A DNA stretch of 64,000 bases from an uncultured Lachnospiraceae bacterium (GTDB taxonomy: Bacteria > Bacillota > Clostridia > Lachnospirales > Lachnospiraceae): assembly GCA_910586355.1 (NCBI GenBank), contig CAJUHJ010000002.1:93555-157554 (forward strand). The letters are read 5' to 3'. Shown one piece after another: positions 51,509 through 60,500 of this stretch. Below the pieces are notes generated by a model. That model ran no database searches and had not been told where the DNA came from. It was given only the letters and a program-made list of their open reading frames with translations. The stretch's first letter is position 1. Every line of letters begins with the position of its first letter. Made by a program: the position numbers and the translations under genes.

Positions 51509-52828
51509 ATGTTAAAAGTAGTAAAATTTGGCGGAAGTTCTCTGGCAAGCGCAGCACAGTTTGCAAAGGCAGGAGAGATTATCCGTTCAGAAGAAAGTAG
51601 AAAATATGTAGTACCAAGCGCGCCGGGCAAGAGAAATGCAAAAGACACAAAAGTAACGGATTTGTTGTATGAGTGCTATGCGGCTGCGGAAGCAGAAGAA
51701 GATTTCAAGATGAAGCTTAGAAAAATCAAAGAAAGGTTTGATTCAATTATCAATGGATTGAATCTAAAGCTTTCCCTTGAAGAGGAATTCCGTACGATTG
51801 CAGAGAATTTTACAAAAAAATCAGGACGTGATTATGCGGCTTCCCGCGGAGAATATTTAAACGGTATTATTATGGCCGCGTATTTAGGGTATGAATTTAT
51901 CGATGCGGCAGAAGTCATCTTTTTCGATAAAAACGGAGAATTTGAAGCGGAGAAAACGAATAAAATATTGTCGAAACGCTTGAAGAAATGCGAAAAGGCT
52001 GTGATTCCCGGTTTTTATGGAGTTAGAGAAGACGGCGTAGTCTGTACGTTTTCAAGGGGAGGCTCTGATATTACCGGCTCAGTTGTGGCAAAAGCTGCCG
52101 GAGCAGATTTATATGAAAATTGGACGGACGTGTCCGGTTTTCTGGTGGCTGACCCAAGAATTATTGAGAATCCAGAAGTGATTAAAGTCATTACTTACAG
52201 GGAGCTGCGCGAACTTTCTTATATGGGGGCGACTGTGCTGCATGAAGATGCAGTGTTTCCGGTTCGTCAGGCAGGTATTCCGATTAATATTAAAAATACA
52301 AATGCGCCGGATGAGGAAGGTACGCTGATTGTAGAGAGCACCTGCCATCATTCGAAGTATACGATTACGGGTATTGCAGGCAAGAAGGGATTTGTTGCAG
52401 TTAATATTGATAAAGACATGATGAATTCAGAAGTTGGGTTCTGCCGGAAAGTTCTGACAGCTTTTGAGCAGAATGGAATTTCTTTTGAGCATATGCCGTC
52501 AGGAATTGATACGATGACTGTTTTTGTACATCAGGAGGAATTTGAAGGAAAAGAACAGCAGGTATTGTCTGCCATTCACCGGCTTGCAGAGCCGGATACG
52601 ATAGATTTGGGGGCGGATTATGCGTTGATTGCAGTGGTAGGCAGAGGGATGCGCGCCACCCGCGGGACAGCAGGCCGGATTTTTTCTGCTTTATCCCATG
52701 CAAATGTCAATGTCAGAATGATTGACCAGGGTTCCAGTGAACTGAATATTATTATAGGTGTGGCAAATAATGACTTTGAGACGGCAATAAAAGCCATTTA
52801 TGATATTTTTGTTACGACACAATTGTAG
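51509..52828 (+). CDS. lysC: aspartate kinase
   Basis: A 439-residue enzyme phosphorylating aspartate, the entry to lysine, threonine and methionine. The N-terminal catalytic domain begins VVKFGGSSLASA (about 4-15) and includes FSRGGSDITGS (about 175-185). Two C-terminal ACT domains (about 300-435: VAVNIDKDMMNSEVGFCRKVL; VGRGMRATRGTAGRIFSALSHANVNVRMIDQGSSELNIIIGV) mediate feedback inhibition. The ribosome site GAGGAG overlaps the end of the preceding gene. Next is pyrC after 22 bases, so aspartate is directed to both amino acids and pyrimidines from one transcript. Confidence 0.95.
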   Translation: MLKVVKFGGSSLASAAQFAKAGEIIRSEESRKYVVPSAPGKRNAKDTKVTDLLYECYAAAEAEEDFKMKLRKIKERFDSIINGLNLKLSLEEEFRTIAENFTKKSGRDYAASRGEYLNGIIMAAYLGYEFIDAAEVIFFDKNGEFEAEKTNKILSKRLKKCEKAVIPGFYGVREDGVVCTFSRGGSDITGSVVAKAAGADLYENWTDVSGFLVADPRIIENPEVIKVITYRELRELSYMGATVLHEDAVFPVRQAGIPINIKNTNAPDEEGTLIVESTCHHSKYTITGIAGKKGFVAVNIDKDMMNSEVGFCRKVLTAFEQNGISFEHMPSGIDTMTVFVHQEEFEGKEQQVLSAIHRLAEPDTIDLGADYALIAVVGRGMRATRGTAGRIFSALSHANVNVRMIDQGSSELNIIIGVANNDFETAIKAIYDIFVTTQL

Positions 52829-52850
52829 AATATTTAGCGAGGTGAAAATG

Positions 52851-54128
52851 ATGAAGGTATTAATTAAAAACGGAAGAGTAATTGATCCGGCATCGAAATT
52901 GGATAAAGTATCCGATCTTTTGATTGAAGACGGAAAAATTGCAGAAATTAAAACGGCGCTTTCGGCAAAAGCAGATCAGATTATTGATGCAAAAGGCTGT
53001 TTTGTTATGCCGGGATTTATTGATCTTCATACACATTTAAGAGATCCCGGATTTGAAGAGAAAGAGACAATTGAGACAGGGGCATTAGCTGCGGCAAGAG
53101 GCGGTTTTACAACAATTCTTGCTATGCCAAATACCAGTCCGGTTGTGGATAACGCAGATGTTGTCAATTATATACATCAAAAAGCCAAAAACCTTGCCGT
53201 AGTCCATGTGCTTTCGATTGGCACTGTTACGAAAGGACAGGAAGGGAAGGAATTAGCAGATATACATCAAATGGTTTTAGCTGGAATTCCGGCGATTTCT
53301 GAGGATGGTAAATCTGTAATGGATACTAAAATATATTATCAGGCAATGCAGATTGCAAAAGAAGAAGGGATTCCGGTTTTTGCCCACTGCGAGGACAAAA
53401 ATCTGATGATGTCCGGTGTGGTGAATGCTGGAAAACAGGCGGAAAAACTGCATTTGCCGGGTATTTTAAATGCGGTGGAAGATACGGTTATTGCAAGAGA
53501 TTTGGTACTTGCTGAGAGTACTGGGGCGCAGCTTCATCTTTGCCATTGCTCGACTAAAAACAGCGTTCTTATGCTAAAAGATGCAAAAGCACACGGGCTG
53601 AAAGTGACGGCTGAGGCATGTCCGCATCATTTTACATTAACAGATGAAGATATTACAGAAGATAATGCTGATTTTAAAATGAATCCTCCGCTCCGTTCCA
53701 AAGAAGATATGGAAGCGATTCGGGAAGGATTAAAAAATGATATTATCGACGTGATTGCGACAGATCATGCGCCGCATACGGCAATTGAAAAGGGAATGTC
53801 TATGAAAAAAGCTCCGTTTGGGATTGTTGGCCTGGAGACGGCGGCGTCCCTGACGTATTCTGAGCTTGTGCTTGGTAAATATCTGACGCCAATGCAGATG
53901 GCGGAAAAGCTAAGTTATAATCCGGCAAAAATTATCGGAATTGAAAAGGGCGCCTTAAAAGAGGGGGCTGCCGCCGATATTGTAATTTTTGATCCGAACA
54001 AAACGTATACGATTTTGAAAGAGGACTTAGCAGGAAAAGCAAAAAACACACCATTTCACAACAGGAAGGTGACCGGAAAAGTAATGGCGACGCTTGTGGA
54101 TGGAAGAGTTGTATATAGCGCGTTATAA
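52851..54128 (+). CDS. pyrC: dihydroorotase
   Basis: A 425-residue zinc amidohydrolase (class I type) closing carbamoyl aspartate to dihydroorotate. Metal-binding sites are DLHTHLRDPG (about 58-67), AHCED (about 178-182), HLCHCST (about 230-236) and the catalytic Asp in ATDHAPH (about 304-310). ATG 52851 has AGGTG six bases upstream; ATG 52848 is three bases away and an upstream TTG-type reading to 52800 overlaps lysC. First of four pyrimidine genes. Confidence 0.96.
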   Translation: MKVLIKNGRVIDPASKLDKVSDLLIEDGKIAEIKTALSAKADQIIDAKGCFVMPGFIDLHTHLRDPGFEEKETIETGALAAARGGFTTILAMPNTSPVVDNADVVNYIHQKAKNLAVVHVLSIGTVTKGQEGKELADIHQMVLAGIPAISEDGKSVMDTKIYYQAMQIAKEEGIPVFAHCEDKNLMMSGVVNAGKQAEKLHLPGILNAVEDTVIARDLVLAESTGAQLHLCHCSTKNSVLMLKDAKAHGLKVTAEACPHHFTLTDEDITEDNADFKMNPPLRSKEDMEAIREGLKNDIIDVIATDHAPHTAIEKGMSMKKAPFGIVGLETAASLTYSELVLGKYLTPMQMAEKLSYNPAKIIGIEKGALKEGAAADIVIFDPNKTYTILKEDLAGKAKNTPFHNRKVTGKVMATLVDGRVVYSAL

Positions 54129-54145
54129 AAAGAGAGGAAATTACT

Positions 54146-55075
54146 ATGATACAGAAATTAGCAGAAAAAATTAAGAAAAGCCATGCGCCGATTTGTGTGG
54201 GATTAGATCCGATGTTAAGTTATATACCAGAGCATATCTTAAAAAAAGCATATGGAGAATTCGGCGAGACTTTAGAAGGCGCTGCTGAAGCAGTCTGGCA
54301 GTATAATAAAGCAATTATTGACGCAACATACGACTTAATTCCGGCTGTCAAACCGCAGGTTGCGATGTATGAGCAGTTTGGGATAGAAGGACTGAAAGTT
54401 TTTCAAAGAACAATAGAGTATTGTCACGAGAAGGATTTGGTTGTAATCGGCGATGTAAAACGCGGTGATATTGGTTCGACGTCTGCCGCTTATGCAGCGG
54501 GTCATCTTGGGAAAGTGCAAGTAGGAAGCCAGGCATATTCTGCGTTTGATGAAGATTTTATTACGGTCAATCCGTATCTTGGCACAGATGGCGTGAAACC
54601 GTTTATTGACGTCTGCAAAGAGGAAAAGAAAGGAATTTTTATCTTGGTAAAAACTTCCAATCCGTCGAGCGGAGAATTTCAGGACCGTTTGATTGATGGA
54701 AGGCCTTTGTATGAGTGGGTCGGTGAAATGGTTGCCAAATGGGGCGAAGCTCATATGGGAGATTCGTACAGTTATATTGGGGCAGTCGTAGGCGCAACTT
54801 ATCCGGAAACCGGGAAAATACTGCGTAAGATTATGCCAAAGAGTTTTATTTTGGTTCCAGGTTACGGCGCGCAGGGCGCAACAGGGGCGGATTTAGCACA
54901 TTTCTTTCAAGAAGACGGTTTAGGTGCGATTGTCAATTCTTCCAGAGGAATCATTGCAGCTTATAAACAAGAAAAATATCAGCAGTTTGGGAGCAAAAAT
55001 TTTGCAGACGCTTCCAGGCAGGCAGTAGTCGATATGAAAACAGATATAGAAGGGGCGCTTTCACATGTCGGATAA
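54146..55075 (+). CDS. pyrF: orotidine 5'-phosphate decarboxylase (type 2)
   Basis: A 309-residue (beta/alpha)8 enzyme making UMP. The catalytic Asp-Lys-Asp set is in VVIGDVKRGDIGST (about 95-108); CVGLDPML (about 17-24) and the C-terminal VPGYGAQGATG phosphate-binding segment (about 238-248) are conserved. The extra length over the 240-residue type marks the type 2 subfamily. AGAGAGG precedes the ATG. The 3' end overlaps pyrK by 11 bases. Confidence 0.95.
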   Translation: MIQKLAEKIKKSHAPICVGLDPMLSYIPEHILKKAYGEFGETLEGAAEAVWQYNKAIIDATYDLIPAVKPQVAMYEQFGIEGLKVFQRTIEYCHEKDLVVIGDVKRGDIGSTSAAYAAGHLGKVQVGSQAYSAFDEDFITVNPYLGTDGVKPFIDVCKEEKKGIFILVKTSNPSSGEFQDRLIDGRPLYEWVGEMVAKWGEAHMGDSYSYIGAVVGATYPETGKILRKIMPKSFILVPGYGAQGATGADLAHFFQEDGLGAIVNSSRGIIAAYKQEKYQQFGSKNFADASRQAVVDMKTDIEGALSHVG

Positions 55076-55832
55076 AAAAAGAGAACGGGTCGTCATTCTG
55101 GAAAATAAGGAAATTGCAGACCAGATTTTTGATATGTGGATTCAGTCAGAAAGTATCGCAAAATTAGCGAAAGCAGGTCAGTTTTTAGATTTGTATTGTG
55201 AAGACGGCAGCAGGCTTTTGCCGCGCCCAATCAGTATTTGTGAGATTGACGGTATAAAAAATATGCTTCGTTTGGTTTTTCGTATTGCCGGAAAAGGAAC
55301 AGAAGAATTTTCACGGAAGAAAGCCGGAATGTATCTGGATGTGATTGGCCCTTTAGGAAACGGTTTTCCGATAAAGAAGAAATCAGCTTGTATTATTGGC
55401 GGGGGAATCGGGATTCCTCCCATGTTAGAGCTTGCAAAACAGTTGGATTGTGAAAAAAATATAGTACTTGGATATAGAGATAAATTGTTTTTATATGAAG
55501 AATTTCAGAAATATGGTAAAGTATATGCGGCAACAGAAGACGGCAGTTTTGGGACAAAAGGAAATGTGCTGGATGCAGTTTTGGAGCATGGGATACAGGC
55601 AGATATTATGTATGCCTGCGGGCCATTGCCAATGCTTCGCGCATTAAAAGCATATGCCGGGGAAAAGAACATCGAATGTTATGTATCTTTAGAAGAACGT
55701 ATGGCATGTGGAATTGGCGCCTGTCTGGGCTGTGTATGCAAATCAACGAAGACAGATACTCATACGAATGTGAGGAATAAAAGAATCTGCAAAGAAGGTC
55801 CAGTCTTTGAAGCAGGGGAGGTGAATTTTTGA
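55065..55832 (+). CDS. pyrK: dihydroorotate dehydrogenase electron-transfer subunit
   Basis: A 255-residue flavoprotein that passes electrons from PyrD type B to NAD+. The FAD-binding motif RPISICE (about 50-56), NAD-binding GGGIGIPPMLELA (about 113-125), YACGPLPML (about 184-192) and a [2Fe-2S] site CGIGACLGCVC with a distal Cys (about 219-245) are all visible. It overlaps pyrF at the start and pyrD by one base at the stop, so expression is tightly coupled. Confidence 0.95.
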   Translation: MSDKKRERVVILENKEIADQIFDMWIQSESIAKLAKAGQFLDLYCEDGSRLLPRPISICEIDGIKNMLRLVFRIAGKGTEEFSRKKAGMYLDVIGPLGNGFPIKKKSACIIGGGIGIPPMLELAKQLDCEKNIVLGYRDKLFLYEEFQKYGKVYAATEDGSFGTKGNVLDAVLEHGIQADIMYACGPLPMLRALKAYAGEKNIECYVSLEERMACGIGACLGCVCKSTKTDTHTNVRNKRICKEGPVFEAGEVNF

Positions 55833-56743
55833 TGAATTTAAACGTAGACCTTGCCGGAATTTCTTTAAAGAATCCTGTGATGACGGCTTCCGGGACATTT
55901 GGTTCAGGAGAAGAATTTTCCGAATTTGTAGATTTGAACCGTTTGGGAGCAGTTGTTACAAAAGGCGTCGCGCTTGTTCCATGGGAAGGGAATCCGACTC
56001 CGCGGATAGCAGAGACGTGTGGCGGTATGTTAAATGCTGTCGGCCTGCAGAATCCGGGAATTGACTTATTTATCAAGAGGGATATTCCTTTTTTAAAAAA
56101 GTTTGATACGAAAATCATTGTCAATGTATGCGGCAAAACAGCGGCGGATTATTGTGAGGTTGTAAAGCGGCTGGCGGATCAGCCGGTAGATTTTCTGGAA
56201 ATCAATATTTCCTGCCCAAATGTCAAAGAAGGCGGCATTGCGTTTGGCCAGAATCCAAAACAGGTTGAACAGATTACAAAAGAAGTTAAAAAATATGCCG
56301 CGCAGCCGGTAATAATGAAGCTTAGTCCAAATGTCACAGACATTACGGAAATGGCAAGGGCGGCGGAAGCAGGCGGTGCAGATATACTTTCTTTGATTAA
56401 TACATTGACCGGAATGAAAATTGATATTCACAAACAAACATTTGTTCTTGCCAATAAGACAGGGGGATTATCGGGACCTGCCATTCATCCGGTAGCCGTC
56501 CGGATGGTTTATGAGACGGCGAGAGCAGTCAAACTCCCTATTGTTGGTATGGGTGGAATTCAGACATCAGAAGATGCCATTGAAATGATGCTTGCGGGAG
56601 CAACCGCTGTTGCAGTAGGGACAGCAAATTTCCATAATCCGTTTGTGTCAGAAGAGATTATAGACGGCATAGAGAAGTACTTGAAAGAACAAAATATATT
56701 AGATGTAAAAGAACTGATTGGCGCTGTAAATGAATATAATTGA
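55832..56743 (+). CDS. pyrD: dihydroorotate dehydrogenase B, catalytic subunit
   Basis: A 303-residue FMN enzyme oxidising dihydroorotate to orotate as a PyrD2-PyrK2 complex. Visible motifs are NPVMTASGTFGSGEEF (about 14-29), FLEINISCPNVKEGG (about 120-134), the FMN/substrate Lys in IMKLSPNVTD (about 166-175), GLSGPAIHPVAVR (about 210-222), and GMGGIQTSEDAIEMMLAGATAVAVGT (about 236-261). ATG 55832 is eight bases after GGGGAGGTG. pyrE, often found next in Clostridia, is not here. Confidence 0.95.
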   Translation: MNLNVDLAGISLKNPVMTASGTFGSGEEFSEFVDLNRLGAVVTKGVALVPWEGNPTPRIAETCGGMLNAVGLQNPGIDLFIKRDIPFLKKFDTKIIVNVCGKTAADYCEVVKRLADQPVDFLEINISCPNVKEGGIAFGQNPKQVEQITKEVKKYAAQPVIMKLSPNVTDITEMARAAEAGGADILSLINTLTGMKIDIHKQTFVLANKTGGLSGPAIHPVAVRMVYETARAVKLPIVGMGGIQTSEDAIEMMLAGATAVAVGTANFHNPFVSEEIIDGIEKYLKEQNILDVKELIGAVNEYN

Positions 56744-56758
56744 AAAGGAGACATGTAA

Positions 56759-57322
56759 ATGAAGAAGATTTGGATGGCAGGGATTGCCTGTTTGGTTGTT
56801 TTGGGTATAACGATACCGGTGATTGCTTCAAATATCGGAAAAGCAGATATTAAAGATGAAGAAAAGCCGTATACTGGAACGATTGAAACGGAAATCAAAG
56901 CAGAGGTCGAAACAGAAGTTGAAGCGGAGGCCGAAACGGAAGTCAAAGCAGAGATTGAAACAGAGCAAAAAGCCGGCACACAGAGCACAGAGACGCCACA
57001 GGCAGAAGTTCAAACGGAAGTTAAAGCGCAGCCGATATGCAGCAGTTATGTAGATGCAAACGGCGACGGAATCTGCGACCACTGCGTGGCGGGCACACAA
57101 AATCCAGCGTGCGGCAGTTATGTAGACGCAAACGGCGACGGAATCTGCGATCACTGCGTGGCGGGCACACAAAATCCAGCGTGCGGCAGTTATGTGGACG
57201 CAAACGGCGACGGAATCTGCGACCACTGCGTGGCAGGCAGCAGCCAGAATAGTGGTAATCAGTGGGGCGGCGGTCATCATAGAGAAAATCATCATGGCGG
57301 CGGTCATCATGGAAGAAGATAA
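56759..57322 (+). CDS. secreted Asp/Cys tandem-repeat, His-rich protein
   Basis: A 187-residue exported protein I do not recognise as a named family. The signal peptide (about 1-23) is followed by a Glu/Thr/Val/Lys-rich pseudo-repeat stalk (about 40-92). Three 24-residue repeats follow (about 94-165) with core SYVDANGDGICDHCVAG, each combining a DxNxDGxxD calcium-binding-like loop with a CxxC-type pair and a further Cys. The tail is Gly/His-rich (GGGHHRENHHGGGHHGRR). The acidic loops, Cys pairs and His tail all suggest metal binding. AAAAGGAG precedes ATG 56759, 15 bases after pyrD, so it lies in the pyrimidine operon. Confidence 0.78.
   Translation: MKKIWMAGIACLVVLGITIPVIASNIGKADIKDEEKPYTGTIETEIKAEVETEVEAEAETEVKAEIETEQKAGTQSTETPQAEVQTEVKAQPICSSYVDANGDGICDHCVAGTQNPACGSYVDANGDGICDHCVAGTQNPACGSYVDANGDGICDHCVAGSSQNSGNQWGGGHHRENHHGGGHHGRR
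57038..57253 (+). repeat. three 72-bp coding tandem repeats
   Basis: Units at 57038-57109, 57110-57181 and 57182-57253. Units 1 and 2 differ at only a few bases (AGC/GGC, GAT/GAC type changes); unit 3 matches for its first 54 bases and then diverges. The near identity points to recent duplication or slippage. Confidence 0.93.
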
Positions 57323-57330
57323 TTTTATAT

Positions 57331-57429
57331 GGGGCTGTCGCAAAATAGCCGCTTAATACAAAATATGGTATGAAACTCCCAGAAATCTTAACCATATATT
57401 GTATGACAGCCGCATTTTGCAACAGCCCC
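57331..57429. mobile_element. 99-bp terminal inverted-repeat element (MITE-like)
   Basis: GGGGCTGTCGCAAAAT at the left end and ATTTTGCAACAGCCCC at the right end are inverted copies with one mismatch. Imperfect pairing continues inward to ATATGGT/ACCATAT, so the whole element can fold back on itself. It has no coding capacity. GGGGCTGT(C/T)GCAAAAT-like ends recall inverted repeats of some IS1182-type insertion sequences; I could not confirm this. No clear target duplication is visible. It occupies most of the gap between the His-rich protein gene and the helicase gene and could also form a strong RNA hairpin. Confidence 0.65.
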
Positions 57430-57564
57430 ATCATTTTATGAACAATTTGAATCAGTTTCTATATATAATGTGGATCAGAAATTCATCGTACAGAAGAAGA
57501 AAAGCGTCTGGTCAAAAACACATAGCGCGTGGAAGAGAAAAGACAAAAGGAGAAAAAGGAAGCC

Positions 57565-60500
57565 ATGAAATTGTCAGAAAAAAAGAAGAAGGAAGAGCAG
57601 TTTCTTGCTGTGAAAAGAAAAAAAGAGGAATATTCCCTTCTTGGTGACTCGTGGATAGATGAATCGGAAATACCTTTGGATCATGCCGCCCACAGCATTG
57701 CAGATTTAGAGCATTATAGTTATTTTCTTGCAAAGCGTATTTTAGAGTCTATGAATATAGACGGGAAGATTTTTCTGGAAGGTGAAAAACTGATTTATGA
57801 GAAAAAAATTATACTTCAGCAGGTTATATCCGGATATGAGCGGCTGGATAGAGAAATATTGGGCGAGATTGATGCAATTGGTAAATTTGAAGATGATCAG
57901 TTTCCGGTTAAAATTATTTTTTCCAGAGAAGAAGTCAGGGGCATAGAGTGCAAATGTCCAAAATGCCGGAAAAATTATTATTATGCGTGGTATTCCAAAA
58001 ATATCAGTTGTCCATATACTGCTGGATTATTAAAAATACTTGAAGAATATTTGAATACACATAATTTTGGGGATGCGACGGATGAACAAGGGCAGCGCCT
58101 GTTGAATTATTATCAGGAAAAACGGGCAAACCAGATGGAGGCAGATTTTTTGGAAAAAGATACAAATTTGACATTACTGCCTCGTCTGATTAAAAAGAAT
58201 GGTAAACTGACGGTTTCTTTTAAAGTGGGAGAAAAGAAACTTTTTGTAATTAAAAAACTGGATGTATTCTGCAGGAATGTGAAAGAGTCTGCAACGGATA
58301 TTTACGGAGCCAATACAAAAATCAATCATAACATGGAGCGTTTTTCGGAAACAGGAAGACAGTGGATTCGGTTTATGAACCGCGTTTTGCATGAGGAAGA
58401 AGAATTCCAATTAAGATTGATGGAGAACCGGAATTATTATTACCGAAATTTAAGTATTGGCAGCGAATTGAATTTATTTGGCTGGAGATTAGATGAATTT
58501 TATGAACAGATGACTGGTTTTGAAGTGGAATTTGAGGATAGGGACGCACGTGTGAAAAAGAAAGAGGTGTTGTCCTGCGTAAAGAAAAATCCAAAAGTAT
58601 CTATGAAAATTTCTTCTGAATCAATCAAAGGTGAGAAAGAATTTCATGGAGTTGAGGTAAAAGGCAGTCTTCCGGAATTGTTTTATGGAGTAGATACGGC
58701 ATATTATATTAAAAATAACCATCTCAATCAGGTAGACAGTGCATTTTTAGAACAGATTGAACCATTGGCAAATCTGGCTGTTGGCAAATCATTTTCTTTT
58801 CATGTAGGACGTAACCGTATGTCAGAGTTTTATCATAGAATTTTGCCAAAATTGCGGGATGTGGTAGATATTACAGAGACAGAACCGGAAAAGTTTCAGG
58901 AATATTTGCTTCCGGAGGCAAGATTTGTTTTTTATCTGGATGCTGTGGAACAAAATCTTTTTTGCGGGGTTTATGCCCGATATGGCGAAAAAGAAGTCTC
59001 TCTGCTGGATATGATTCGAAAAAGGCAGACGGGCGGTATGGAGCCGTTTCGTGATCTTGTCAGAGAAGATGAGGTTTTGTATGTGGTTATGCAGATGTTT
59101 CCAGAGATTGACTGGGAAAAAGAGGAGCTGCACTGTAACTGTGATGAAGACTTAATTTATCGGGTAATTGAAAATGGTGTGCAGAAATTGATGGAAATAG
59201 GGGAGGTGCAGTGTACAAACCGTTTCCGCAGTTACCATCAAATAAAGCCTGTCAAAGTATCCGTTGGAGTATCGGTTTCATCCGGTTTGTTAGAACTTGA
59301 TATTTCGACAGAAGATATTTCACAGGAAGAACTGTTGGTTATTTTAAAAAGTTATCGTGCAAAAAAGAAATACCACCGTATGAGGGATGGTTCTTTTGTG
59401 AACCTAAATGACAATTCCCTTGATATGCTTGCGGAATTAATGGATGCGGCGCATGTAAAACCGAAAGATTTTGTAAAAGGGAAAATGCATCTTCCAATGT
59501 ACCGTACGCTTTATCTGGATAAGATGTTAGAAGAAAATGAGGGTGTTTACAGCAGCAGGGACAGTCATTTTAAAGAAGTAGTAAAAGGATTTAAGACTGT
59601 TCGGGATGCAGATTTTGAAGAGCCAAAGAGTTTGTCTAAAATTATGCGCAAGTATCAGAAAAACGGGTATAAATGGCTGCGCACTCTGGAAACGTGGCAG
59701 TTTGGCGGAATTCTTGCAGACGATATGGGCCTGGGCAAAACATTACAGGTGATTTCAGTGCTTTTAGCTGCAAAGCAGGAAGGAAGGGAAAGTACATCGT
59801 TAATTGTAGCGCCGGCTTCTTTGGTTTTTAATTGGGGAGAAGAATTTCAAAAATTTGCGCCGGAACTTAAAATTTCTTTGGTTACGGGCACACAGGAGGA
59901 GAGGCAGAAAAAAATCAAGGATTATGAAACGTTCGACGTATTAGTGACGTCTTATGATTTATTAAAACGTGATATTTTGTATTATGAAGATAAGCAGTTT
60001 TTTTATGAAATTATTGACGAGGCGCAGTATATCAAGAATCATATGACTGCGGCGGCAAAATCTGTAAAGGTAATTTCAAGTAAAATACGCTATGCACTGA
60101 CGGGGACGCCGATAGAGAACCGTTTGAGTGAATTATGGAGCATATTTGATTATTTAATGCCGGGATTTTTGTATGGCTATGACGTATTTAAACGTGAAAT
60201 TGAAACGCCTGTTGTAAAAAATGGAGATGAATCAGCTATAAACCGCCTTCAAAAAATGGTAGGGCCTTTTATTCTGCGAAGGTTAAAAGAAGATGTATTA
60301 AAGGATTTGCCGGAAAAATTGGAAGAATGTCGTTATGTCCGTTTTGAAAACGCACAGCAGAAACTGTACGACGCTCAGGTAGTACATATGAGAGCAAATA
60401 TTGAAAGCCAGAATGAAGCGGATTTTAATAAAAATAAGATGTTAATTTTAGCAGAATTGACAAGGCTTAGACAGATTTGCTGTGCTCCTTCTTTGTGTTT

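Noticed and set aside
57038..57253. Regular repeats that could be taken for a CRISPR array
   Set aside because: The units are directly adjacent 72-bp copies in a long open frame with no unique spacers and no cas genes nearby; they encode peptide repeats.
56828..57434. Long open frames on the - strand opposite the tandem-repeat gene
   Set aside because: They arise from the repetitive, stop-poor codons of the + strand gene, have no ribosome sites and unlikely compositions (runs of RRRFRRRL-type residues).
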